Of a stretch of 64,000 nt of DNA, positions 1 to 13,100 are shown one piece after another (positions within the stretch are counted from its first letter, which is position 1; each line of letters starts with the position of its first letter). The notes below the pieces were generated by a model. The model had not been told where the DNA came from, did no database searches, and saw nothing but the letters and a program-made list of their open reading frames with translations. The position numbers and the translations under genes were made by a program. The stretch comes from Amborella trichopoda (Eukaryota > Streptophyta > Magnoliopsida > Amborellales > Amborellaceae). The stretch lies in the NCBI RefSeq assembly GCF_000471905.2, contig NW_006499728.1:4197174-4261173 (forward strand), given 5' to 3'.

Positions 1-573
1 GTGGGACTCGACTTTTCTAGAGATTCATACCAACTTTAATGGTGATCTTTTGAGGATCCTACACACATGGGTGGGCAAGGGTCCCATAGGATCATTTCTC
101 ATATATATATATATATATATATATGGACATCCTGCAGGTTGAATAGGACATATTATGGAATCCTAAAGACTCCAAATAAAAGGTTAATTCCCCATGTGGC
201 CAGAAACTTGAATCCCCAAAACCTTGAAAAAGGAGGTACCCGAGAAACAATTATTCATTGTAAGCTTTCGAAATATAGATTACAGACAATGTTTTAATCA
301 GAGAAGGTCCAAGATTATGAAGCAGAGCGCTAACCCACTATTTTTTTGTTCATTAAGATTTCTGCATTACAACAGAAGAACCTAGTCATAGTTACATAAA
401 AACTAGAAATATCTTGTAGTTTCCACAAATAATATTTGTCAATTATTCGTCAACCTTCACTCAAGAAAAAAATTAATATTGTCAGTAATTTTTTTCTCAT
501 TTGTTAGACAATCAAACAAGAAATGGAAATGGATAAACCAGATTGAGAAAATGGGATTAAAGTTGTTTTTCAC
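1..573 (-). other. TBCCD1 intron 5, partial
   Basis: Begins with GTGAAA just after exon 5 and runs off the window edge. No reading frame resembling the TBCCD1 C-terminus is present. It contains only AT-rich sequence and a TA microsatellite. Confidence 0.8.
101..124. repeat. (AT)n microsatellite
   Basis: Twelve uninterrupted AT dinucleotides within the partial TBCCD1 intron. Confidence 0.95.
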
Positions 574-714
574 CTGCAGTTTGTGGTTGTCCCCGAGAAT
601 GAGTGGTCGTTGATTGACACCCAAGAAGAATGTACATTCACGGCAATTGGCAATATAGATACGCTTTGCAGCTGTAATAACATGAACCCTTTCACAGTGT
701 TCCACCCTCAAAGC
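574..714 (-). CDS. TBCCD1: TBCCD1 exon 5 (codons 390-436)
   Basis: Acceptor TTGCAG|GCTTTG and donor CAG|GTGAAA. Encodes ALRVEHCERVHVITAAKR and GVNQRPLILGDNHKLQ, the central TBCC motif region. The next exon is not present in bases 1-573. Confidence 0.93.
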
Positions 715-3700
715 CTGCAAGAAGGATTAATCTTATATGTGAAATTTTACATATTCAGATATATAATTCCTAAAGTAAAAGGCTCTCCATATACTAAGAA
801 TCTAGATTCTCAATCTCTTAAAAAAAGAAATGAAAGCAAATTATATTGCAAAGGACCATGGAAACACAGACATCCATAATTTTTAGTGGACGATGATGAC
901 TCAATGGACTTGGCTTGAGACTAACTAGGGTTCTGAACCCTAGTCAGGTAACTTGACTCAAAATGCATGCGGCAGAGTCTTGGCAGAGTTAAAACCTTTG
1001 GAACTCACAAGACTAGGCCAGTTCCCAAGGTTTTTGCTCCTGATTAAGGACTCAGCAGGCTGTTGAGACCGAGTAACTTGGGCACGGCACATCCAATCAA
1101 ACTCATTGAGTTTTAATCATTGATGGACAGTAATGCAGAGATGAGATTGCACAATAGGGTCATTCATAGTTCTTGCAAAATCCAAGTTCTGCTTGTCATC
1201 ATCAATCATTTTTCAATGAATAGTGATGACCACATGGACTCTGGTTTCTCCAGAATCCATTAAAATGTAGTAGAGTTTTCCAAACAGAACTTGAAGTGGG
1301 AGGAAATTGCGCAAAGGCATGGGTAGTTGTTATAAATATCAAAGATCGTACAGTAGTTGGAAACTTTTAGAAGAAATTATTCCCCTCCTTTACTTGTACT
1401 CCAAAATTGTATATAAACCACACCCTACCATAGGAGCTAGGTTGCTATTATCACATATGCCAAACAAAAACTGATGAGTGATTAAGTATGGTTTGACTAA
1501 ATCCCACTAGCAAATATAAAGAGTAGCTTCAAGATTTCAAGCTTTTAACATTTTTTCTTCATTTTTTTTGATAATTTGCAAACATTTTGACATTGTCAGT
1601 AACATAAGTTATGCTCAATAATAACTAATTTATATAGTTAAAACGAAACAAAAAAGAATGAAGAAGTATTTATATTCAACGATTCTTTTATCAATTGAAA
1701 TCCATTTATTCAGTTATTTTCACTGAAGTTATCTACTACAAAAAGTGTAACTTAATCAATCACCAGTTTCAAAATGTTGTCAAATGATGGCAGCTTTAAA
1801 ATACTGCAACTACATCCAAATTCCAGCCCTCCCTCCCTCATATGTATGTGTGTGGGTAGAGCACTAAGAAGGTGGCCCCTACTGTTAATGTTTAGGCCAC
1901 CAGCAGTGATCCTACATATTTTGTGCTGATCCAGGTCTCAGAGGATCATTCCTCTAATAAATAGTAACTATTCATACACAAACAATTTCATTATGGAAGA
2001 TACAGTTACTGGATAATAAAGCATCTGGATTCCATTGATTTTTCAAGTTCTCTGATTAGCAAATGTCCAATTTGCATCAAATCCATTGACATATATGAAG
2101 GTCAGAGTCTGATTGATCCATTAAATGGCTGTTGCATAAGTGGACCCACAACTTTGGGCTACAGACGCCCTCACACTACAACATGGATGCACAAAAGGAG
2201 TTTGTGAGTCCTTGGGGACCACTTGTTGAACACTTTGGGAGCAATATCCCTTGAACCATGAAATAAACAATAAAGGCTTATGTGTGTGTGTGCGCGCGCG
2301 AAGAAGTGGGAATTACAAACAACCACAAAAGTAAAGAAACAAGCACCGAACACACAAATTTAATATGTATCAAGCTTATGGGCTACATCCACAGAGAGAC
2401 AATTAAATCCACTATGTAAATGAAGGTTACAAGGCTTGATGGAAACACATATCTAACCTCCCAAACACCCCCTTTCTTCTCCTTATTTCTCTCTAAACCG
2501 AGGATATAAGACTGATAAGACATATGGCTGATTTGAGGATTTCTCTCCCACAAACCTTCCCGTCCTTTCTCTCCAAGAAGTTATTTTTCTCTCTTAGGAC
2601 TCACTCAAGAGGATTTTACTCTCTCTTGGTTTCCCTCTTTCTCACTCTCTCCCTCGAGGCTCCCTACACTCTTGGTTTTTCAATTGGTTTCCAGATGACC
2701 TGCCCATCAAGTCATTTCACAGTAGGGTTACTAACCCTTAGGTGTGAAATTCCTTTTAATGCTTCCATCGAGTAAACAATGCCAATGGGCTGGCATTCTT
2801 TTACTCAATACACTAGGGTCCCATCTCATGTAGGGTCCTTCTCCCCATGAGATGGGATACCCTTACAATTTCCCCCTCTAGTTTCATGAGGAGGGTAATA
2901 CTATGCAGATAAACTTGGTGCTCATATAGCAACCAATCCAGCCTGCTTATCCTTGGATAGGGTCTTTGACATCACATCCGATGCATCCTTGTTGGAATGG
3001 ATCTTGTCAAGTAACAACATTTTTTCTAGGACCTCCCCAAATGTACATCAACATGCTTTGTCCTTTAATGGAAGTTTGTGTTCTTGTTCAAGTGGATTGC
3101 ACTTTGATTGTCACATTGGACAACATATTTTATCCTGTTTCAAGTGTAACTTTGGCAGAAACCGTTTCATCCACAGGATCTCCTGGCAGGCGTCTGTGAC
3201 CACGATGCATTCGGGCTTTGTAGTTGACAGAATCACATATTTCTGCAACCTCAACTATCATGATATGGCTCCCCTTGCAACAATGAACGGGTATCCAAGG
3301 TTGACTTTCCAGAATCAATATCTCGGGGAAGCACAGGTTTACCCCCTCCAAAAGCTCAAACATGCTTTTGATGACTCATTGAGATACCTTAAATATCCAC
3401 TTGACTGCTTCCCAATACTCCTTGTAAGGATTGGCAATGTATTTGTTCACTACAACAACTGCGTGGACAATACCTGGCCTCACGCACACTATGATACACA
3501 CTAAACTTACTACAAGTAATAGATAGGGAACTTCCTCCATATATTCTTTTTCCTTCTCATTGAACGATTTTGCTTGGCACTTGACTAGAAGCGTCCAGCA
3601 AGTGGAGAACAAATAGGTTTTCCCTTATTTAAATTCAACCTGTCAATTTTGTCAATATCTTAGCCACCAATTAGCATGTCAGCAACATAGACTAAAAGGA

Positions 3701-6700
3701 TGATAAAACCACTGTTGATATATTTCCTGATGAACACACAATGACCTAAGGCTGTTCTCTTTATCCATGATCCTATATAAAGTAATCAAACTGCCTTAAC
3801 CATTGCGTGGGGCCTGTTTCAACCCATATAGGCTCTTAGTTTATGAACCATGTGCTCTTTGCTGTACCTTGAATCCTTCTAGCGGCTCCATATACATCTC
3901 CCAAAAACGTTGTTTTGACATCTACTTAATTTCTAGATTCATACTTTCTCTCCTGTGGCATTTGGGCCCTTACTATGATTCTAGATCGAGCCTTGTTCCA
4001 CAGCCAGGCCCAATACCACGGACATCGATGACATTTTGACCATGGAAGGGAAGATCTCATCAAAATTAAATACCATTTTTTTGCTCGAAACCAACCATGC
4101 CATATATCTTGGTTGCAAGCTTTTCTCTTCCGTAGTCAACTCGAATGCCCACTTGTTCTTAAGTGCCTTCTTGCCTCTTGGAAGCTTTACTAGGTCATAT
4201 GTGTGGTTCTTATGCAAGGAATCCATCTCCTCTTACATAGCTTTTGTCCACTATGTTTATTGGTCTGAGTTTCTTGGTAGCTTTCTCGTGCACCTCCATC
4301 AATAATCAAGGTATTCTTTAATGTTGCGTACTTGGTTGAGGGCTATGTTGCTTAGAGGATTCTCAATTCAACAATGTGGAACTTCTTGAACATGTTGCTC
4401 CCTTGTTCCACATCACCCAACACAGGGAAATCAGTATCATGAGATTCACCCCCTTCATCTTCTTGCACTTTTGCCCTGTCATCATCATGTACAGGATAGG
4501 AGGAATTGTATATTGAAGTTCATAATTGAAGTACTCTGCCTTTTATGGCTTCTTCAATTCTTCAATGATATCATGTGACATGCGATGAGGAAACTTTCAC
4601 GTTGATATGGCATAGTGGGTGCCAACATTAGCTCTACATGCTCATGACTCTCTGCATAATGGGGTGGTTCATTCTTTCTATTACAATACTGTGCTGGGGG
4701 GTGTCAGTCCCATCTTCTCGAGCCTTTTGTCATGTTTGGTACAATAGTATCTTAAAGTATTTGATATGTACTATCCTCCATTGTCTGACCATAAAAGCTT
4801 GATTGTCTCTTTTTCCACTTTCGTGTGGAAATTATAAAAGATCTTACCCACTTGACATTTCGATTTCATAAGATACACCTACACTTTTCTGGAAGTATCA
4901 TCTATGAAGGTGGCAGATTAATAGCACTACCATGAGACTTCACATCTATGGGACCACATACATCCTGAATACACTAAATCTAAGACCTTGTATCAAAATT
5001 TAGAGTCCTTAATAGCAAATGAAACTCTATGTTTGCCAAATAAACAATGGTCACACGGGGTCAAAGATTATTCTTGATACCTGGGAAGAGTTTGCTTCTT
5101 TGCTAAGATATGCATTCCTTTTCTCACCCATGTGCTGAAGTCGTTTGTGCCACATGCCTGATGATCATTCATCAATGGCTGCATTAACCTTCTGTTAGAG
5201 ACATGTACCTATGTTTTATAAAGAGAACATCACTTATTGCCTTTATCCACTATAAGAGATCCATTTGTTAACGTCTTTTACCAAACACCAAGTGGTACCT
5301 TTCATCATATAAGCATCATCTAGGTTTAGACCAAGATCTACTACGTGTATCACATCATTGGAGCTAGCTTCATCCTGATGTCAATCTTGATGCGCACATG
5401 CCCTCTTTCGACAACCTTGGATGAATCATCATTACCCATCTTCACAAAGCCAAAGTCTCATGCCCTGTAAGAAGAAAAATAATGTTTATGTAGGGTAATA
5501 TGAAAGATACCCAGTCAGAGTGCACGAAGCCGATACAATACTGATGTAATCGTCACCATAGTTTCGGAACACACCCAGTTCAACTGTAGATGTTTTTTTG
5601 TCGTTGTTCTTGGCACTGTCCTCTTGTTCTCTTTTGAATTTTCGACACACTTTCTTCATGTGCTCATTCTTGCCACCATGATAACAAGTGATCCCCATTC
5701 TAGACTTCAATCTACCTTTCACCTTGGATCGGTTATTTTGGTCTTGACCCCTAGACTTTCCTCGATTTGTGACCAGCTTGCAAGGACGATGTTGATGGTT
5801 TTTTTTCTTCTCTCTTCTTGTAAGAGGCTAATTGTGCCCTTGCTCAGCAGTGAGCTAAGCAATAGCAATGCTTGCAGCTCGTTTCCAGTACCATCTTCAT
5901 CATTGCAAGCTGATTAACTATACTCTGCATCTCATTTAGATGCTCTCAACAGAACCTTCATCTCTGAATTCACGTTTACCAACTCTTGGGTCAGAAACGC
6001 TGCATTTCAGGCAGCTTCTCTCCTGTACAAGTTTTGTAGCTTCTTCCATACTGCCTTGAAGGATGTCTCACACAACACATGGTGGAAAACAACAACATAC
6101 AACCATTGTTGAATAGTCCAAGTGTTTTCTGTCAGCTTCTTCCACTCTTTATTTGACATATCTGCAAACTTGTGTTCTACCTCCTCAATGAGTGTATACA
6201 AGTCCAAGTAGTAAAGAAGATCTTCCATCTTTGACTTCCACTTTCTAGATTATCCAGTTGTTCTTGTTGAGAGAACTCATTTTACTCCTGGTACTGCAAT
6301 CCATCTTTGAATGCACACAGGACCCAAAACTAGCAGTCAAAATGGTCCAATACACAACTCACTGGCAGTCCAAATCCACAAACGCTTCACACTCACCAAT
6401 GGTTCAAACTTAACCTTACAGACAATTCACACTGACTAAGCAAAGGTATGTCCAAAATAAGTCCTCTACAAGTAATGGCAGTCTAGAAAAATGATCTACA
6501 GTTTGGAGGACCCGCACAATCTTTGAGTTTACCAGTGATAAAAAATGATCAGCAGTGTTCCAATGACCACTGATGTGACAATGCAAGAGAAGCTGGCTTT
6601 GATAACATTTGGTTGGGCTATACATGCCCTCTTACTACAATGGGGATACACACATGGAATTTGTGTGGCCTTTAGGACCAAGTGTCAAACACTTCGTGAG

Positions 6701-7068
6701 CACTCGTGCCATGGGCCTAAGATATCACCAACAAGGGTGTAGGTGTCTGTGGGGATGGGAACTATAAACAACCACAGAAGGAAACAAACAAGCACCAAAC
6801 CCACAAATCTAATGTGGTTCACCCTTATGGGCTACATATATGGCGAGGAGACATCTAAATCCACTCTGCAGATGAAAGTTACAAGATTTGATGGACACAA
6901 ATACCGAACCTCTCAAAACACACTCTTTCTTTTCTTTTTTCACTCTAGACTAAGGATCTAAGACCAACAAGAGATATAACTGATTAGGAGCTTTCTCACA
7001 CAAAACCTGCTATGCATTCTCTCCAAGAGGCGATTTCTCTCTCTTAGTTTTCTTTTTTTTAGAGCGTT

Positions 7069-7112
<44 letters not shown>

Positions 7113-10100
7113 AGGCTCTCTACTCTCTTGGTTTCTCAATTGGAATTACTAATCACTTGCTTATCCAGTCATTGTATATTACGGTCACAGATCCTAAGGT
7201 GTGTAATTCCCTTTAATGCTGATATCTCGAAAAAAAAAAAGAAAAAAAAGAGAACATTAATGCCCCCATCCATTAGAAAATGCCAATGAGGTCCCATTCT
7301 TTTATTAAATGATGCTGGGTTTCCTCTCCACATGAGACAGGATACCCAACAAACTTATCTTCCATCCAAAAAACCAAAAGCAAAAGCAAATGGTCCATCC
7401 AAAATTCTCAATTGCAAATGTGGTTATCAGAAATCTAAACCATTCATTCTGACGACTAACAAACAAGGGGACCGGTTTTTCAGTCAATATCAAACATCCA
7501 AAATAATGGGAATGACCCAAGCCACAAATAAGATAAATAAATAAATGCAATTACACATAAGATACAAAAAGGCATTGCACAAAGACCAGAAACAGGTAAA
7601 GTCGCTTAAGAAGTTGATCTACAATCTTAAAAGTTTATGCATACCTTACCAATGGCTCCAAGAATAATAGTTGCATCAGAACACCCATAAACAACTGCAT
7701 ATCTTAAAGGTGCAAGTATGTAAATCACAGATTCATGACAATTCCAAACCTGCAGATGAATCCAGTTTATGTTAACTCAAGACACCAGCAGTCAATAAGG
7801 TTGAAATGAAAATCAAAATTGTTTAGCAAGTTGGAGCACAAAATTTGAAAATCGAGGAGGTATATGAACAGTTAATGAAAGCACATCATAACAATTTCCA
7901 AATGACCACATATTTCACCTCTTGCAAAGGGTATATTTCACTTTCTCCTTAGGCATATTTTATTGTTTTTTTCGAAAATGATAACTGTTTAGCCATATTG
8001 CAGAAAGTTAATCACCACTTTGTTAAAGTTTTCAGGAATGTTATTCCTCAATTTGAATTGCATACAATATAAAAATAAGTTAAAAGTTTATGGAATATGA
8101 AAGGAATCTCTAAAAATATTTTAAGCCTATCTACAGAATGTGTAGCCTAAACAAATTGGAAGAGAAAGTGCAGGTCAAGCAAGAATGAGAATATTTCTCT
8201 GTTAACCAAGATGGGTCAGGTGCTTGCACAGGCTTATGCATGTGGGGTAAGAATTCACAAAGGACATTAAAAATTACTACAACAAAAAGAAAGAGAGAAA
8301 AAAAAAAGTGAAATTTATGATGGTAAGATCCTAAAGCTCCAGATCTCCTCAAGAACTTCCACCAAACAAAGGGACTCCCAATAACATTCATTTCAGGCGC
8401 ACTGTTTCCCCAATGAGAGCTCATACTGAAACGTGGACTTACATAACCTAGTACTATTACCTTGCTACAGGTCATTTGTTCAACTCATAAAACCTCCAAG
8501 TAAGGATTACCATAAAAGGCAATAGCGAAATCAAGAACTAACTCATATGGATGAGCGAAGTGCAACTCTGGTTTCCTCAAATCCAATTTTCCATGAGCAT
8601 GCACCTTTAATATAAACTGTCATGTTGTTCATGTGCTATTACATCCTTCAGATTCTGCTTTCATTGTCATTTCCGTTTTGTCATTGTTGTAGTCTTATAA
8701 ATTTTGATCTGTGAAGATAGTTGGGTCATTTCCTTTTAAGTCATTGATCTGTAGTTTGTACTTGTATCCCTGAAGTAGCAACTTACATACAAAATATACA
8801 AATAACCGCAAAAATTAAATAATAAAAGAGTACCAGCATGAACATACGTCATATCTTGCATTCCAACGAGTAAACCCTACATTTTTTTTTTTTAAAGGCT
8901 AATAAACCTGACATTCACCAAGCCAAAAGCTCCATATGTCAAACCTTACCTTCACTGAGCAACCTCGGATGTCGGCCGCTTGTTTTATGACTGAAGCCTT
9001 GGAGATACCCTCTACAAAAGTCTGATCCCTAGAATATGCAGCATTGCCACAAGGGGTAGTTCCACTCTTAGAGATACCTGTGCAAGCATCAGCCATGGTA
9101 ACATCTGGATCTGACGCACTCGGTGGACCATTTTCTTTGGCCGAAACTTTCTCAGGAGAAAATTCAGATGCTGGAGATAGACTTTGCAGAAGCCAGTCAT
9201 GTATCAGTGAAGCAAGAACTGGTACTGCAGGCATGTCTGGGTCAGAATTTGCAAAAAATGGAACTGCCTGACTTAATGGCATCGTTGCTGATCCAATTTC
9301 ACCATAGTGAAAGAGAAAGCCAAGGTGCTCAAACCTATCCACGCTCAAAACCTGTAATAAACCACCATGTAATGGTGTCATAAATGCAAATATCCAGAAA
9401 ATAATCAAGTAAGCATGCTGCTTAATATCTGAAATAAATATTCCTAGGACTTGTAGTCCAAGCGTTCACGTTTCAAAAGTCAGGCAGAATCAAGCGACTA
9501 CATGGTGTCAAATCAACTGAGGTGCCCACATCAAATGAATCGAAAAACTCATTTCTGGGGTCCTCTGGGAAAAGACTCAGGAGAGTCATAATCTGAATGG
9601 AACAAGCTACATGTGCTTTCCCAGTAATATACCTTTTCCAGGGTTGACCCAAAACTTCATTCTTCCATCCCCAAAATATTAGATGTCTACACCTATCACA
9701 AATTTAAGTGCATGCCTGTGTTTGTGTGTGCAGGGGGTGTGGAGAGAGAGGGAGTGTGTATTTGTACAAAGGGAAGCTCTTGTTCATTGGGGCAAGTCTT
9801 TATAAGAGACATATTAAGAAACCAATTCACTGGAAATCTCAAGTCAGATTACACCAAAGCCCTTGCATCAGAAAAAAGGTACGCACGAAGGTAAGCTACT
9901 AAAATGGCAGTCTCCTTTCTTGAAGAGTAGTATCAACCATAGCTCCAACTACATAGGGTTATTCTCTTTATTGTAATATCATGCTCAGCCATGTATTGTG
10001 CCAATTCTACCACCTTTATTTAGTTGTTAATCATAAAAAAAAATAGTGGACTGATGAAATAAGGAATCAAACTAATCTTTTCAAGGCCATAATGCTAAAA

Positions 10101-13100
10101 AAATACTAGCTCAAAATTTTCAAAAGACAGCTCTACAAAACCAGATTATTTGCCTACTAACTACTAAGAAATAGACTTGGAAATCAAATTGTTGTCTCCT
10201 AATAAAGAAATATATCAAAAAATCTACGCTTATTTGTTATAATAAAATAGATGGTTAAATGCCAACAACATTCAAATGTTTGAAGACACATTTCATTCCC
10301 TGCAATTTTTCATTTGTACCTTTAAATAAACAAATAATTTCTATAGATACTTGAACACATAACTTATCTGAACCAAAAGAGGAAAGAACTAATGAAATAA
10401 CAATATATTCACCCACCATCGCTTCGTCATCCTCTGCTTCAGCAGGTTGAGCCAAAAGTGCAAGCATATTAGGCAGATGTTTCTGCAAATAGGATAACTG
10501 GTGAGCCTCCTCATCTGCTTGTGAAGGCATAAATCGACGATTGGTGCGCACAAACTACAAACCATGCCAGATGAAACCTGAATTAGTCCCTGCTCAGGCG
10601 AAATCCTATTTACCCCAGAAATTCAAATCTGCATTTTTCTAGTCCTTAGATCTTTACAGATTAATAACCATTTTTTATTGGTATTTTATAGCCATATTTA
10701 ATCATCAATATCAAAGTAACCATAGAAAATTGTACTGTGAGAAGAAAAAAATACTTCTAAAAATTTAACCTACATTTTAAAGCTCTCCATCTTAAAATTC
10801 AATAACTTGTGCTGCTAACTTCCATCATGAAACTTGAGAAAATGTTAAAGGACTTCAAATAATATACATATAGATGACAAATTTGAACGAAACCACAGTT
10901 TACCCCAAAACTGAATCTTACATATCTATAAACAAACACATTCAGGTAAGCTCCTCTTTCTAGCAAAATACATATTCCTATTCTTCAATACCTGGTGAGC
11001 TCACAACATACATTTGTTGAGTATCCCTTGAAATCAACAGTTTTGACTATTTGTAGAAATCCCCAACCCCGTTATACTGACACAACGACAAAATGTTCAA
11101 TTTTCTAACATAACCAACCGTGATCCATCAAGTCTCATGCTGGAAGTTTGTTATACTAGTTCCAATGCACAGCATTTATGTTCAGACGTGTATCTTCATT
11201 GTGATATTTTATTACTTCTTCCTTAATCATGAGATTATGCAGTGCAGCCTAGCTTTACCAATTGTGTCTTATGGATATTATGACTCTTTGGAAGTCTCTT
11301 TTCTGTAATTACCTGTGTGTCTGGTAGTTATGGACAAATCACGTGCAGTAAAAAAAAAAGGTTAATAATAAAGGATGGATATTGTGACTCACGAAACAGT
11401 AAAGTAAAACAAACAAGAGCCGATAATTGAGTCTCACTCATAGAACAAGCGACAATAAACAAAAGCATAGTCACTGACTTACAAGGTAGAAAGACACATG
11501 TCAACCGCCAAAGCACCATTTGAGGATTTATTTATTTAAAATCAGAGAAAATCTCATTTTATCCCAAAATATGAAACAATAGTTACCCCTACACTCAGTC
11601 CTCATGGGTTAAACTCATCTTTAGTAGTATGTACTAGAAACCCGTTTCAACTTGACATTATTTATGTGAATCACATGGATTTTCCTGCACTCACACTAAG
11701 ATACATGTGCATAATTTCACAACTGCGATGTACCAACTAAAACATACCTGACACATTTTTCACCAAACTTATTCGTACTAGTACAGTACCCCAAATGTTG
11801 GCAGCTATGACTATATTCAAAGCTCGATACCTCAGTACACTGACAAGTTTCAACAAGGCAAAGATTCTATAACAGGAACAAAAATTTCAGCCTGAATCCT
11901 GGATGAATCAAGATTCTCTTTCAGTCAATATTCATCATATCAAGATTCCAAATAATATAAATCAGAAAAAGTAAAGAAAAGAGACAAGAAAATAAAAAGA
12001 AGAAGAAAGCAACGTATCGTGTCAAACTGAATCCAAGGCTAAATTGTTACATATCCATTAACATCAATGCCATCTCTATGACACCTTTTTATACCCTAAA
12101 AGTTCAACCTATTGAAGTGAACATATTAGCTGGTTAATGGACCACCGAACCAACCTTCTAACCTATAAGTCATATCCAATCACAACTAGTCCCAACAGCC
12201 AAAGCCAAATACAATTCATCCCAAATCTTAGTGCCAACCATAACTCAACAATATCAAGTTCAACAAATTCCCAATCAAAACATCAAATAAAATGCATTAC
12301 TCAGAAAATAAATATAAAAGAAACATCAGATATCCGGACACAACTTTCAGAATTTTGAAATAGCACTGGAATTCCAGCAACCCCAAGTAGAAAATGTCCA
12401 TGGTGACAAAATTTAATTTGGAGAAACATGAAAAGGTTTCAATTATTTTCTCCTTTTGTAGATCAAGGAAAGGGTTCAAGTCCCTAATGCTACAAATATC
12501 AAAAAACCATTCCTGTTCAATTTTTTATTTTTTTTTAATAATTTACAACATTAGAACAAGAAATTGCTCAACATAGAACAATGGTGACAAAGGAGAAAGT
12601 GAAGGAAAATAACATAAAAAAAGCTAGAAGAACAATAGGAGCCCCATTGACACAATTGCACTTTCAGTCACTCGCAGTAGCAAGTTGCTTAATATTCAAA
12701 GAGGATAGTAAGATTTATCAGAGAATAAATCAAGCAATAACTGATGGGGCAATGCACACGGTGACAGAGCTAATCAAAAGTTTCACAAAGTTTTTAGTTC
12801 TAAGGATCACAACTCCCATAAATAGGTAATATTAAACACGAGGTTTATTGTCGATAATTCCTATATAAAATGCCTAATGGAAACATAAAACTCATACCCA
12901 AGCTGGGTCCTGCAAGATTTATCAGTGAGAAATAGAAAGCAACAGAATTATCTACCTAACTATTGATTCAATTCAGATGATTAATCGCATAGAAATGCAA
13001 GATGGGTCGAATAAAATTTATTGTAGAACATAATGAGATAGAGAAAGAGAGATTGGTCCAAAGATCTATAAGTGAGAAAAAGGAACACCAGAAAGATCTT

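Larger units (their letters stand above)
2155..7351 (-). mobile_element. Complete Copia-type LTR retrotransposon, decayed, in TBCCD1 intron 4
   Basis: Two LTRs (2155-2867 and 6614-7351) both begin TGGGCTA and end in CA. They are flanked by the identical 5-bp target duplication AACTT (2150-2154 and 7352-7356). On the minus strand the order is 5' LTR, an initiator-tRNA-Met-like primer site (6591-6607), gag, zinc knuckle, GAG-pre-integrase, reverse transcriptase, RNase H, a purine tract (2868-2881) and the 3' LTR. RT lying after the pre-integrase domain marks it as Copia. Many stops and frameshifts make it non-autonomous now. It lies in the same orientation as the host gene, so its LTR signals could act on the host transcript. 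The LTRs differ at many positions and by 25 bp in length, so the insertion is old. Confidence 0.93.

Noticed and set aside
7072-7109. (CT)n tract as an independent regulatory feature
   Set aside because: It is a microsatellite expansion inside the Copia 5' LTR, absent at that length from the other LTR.
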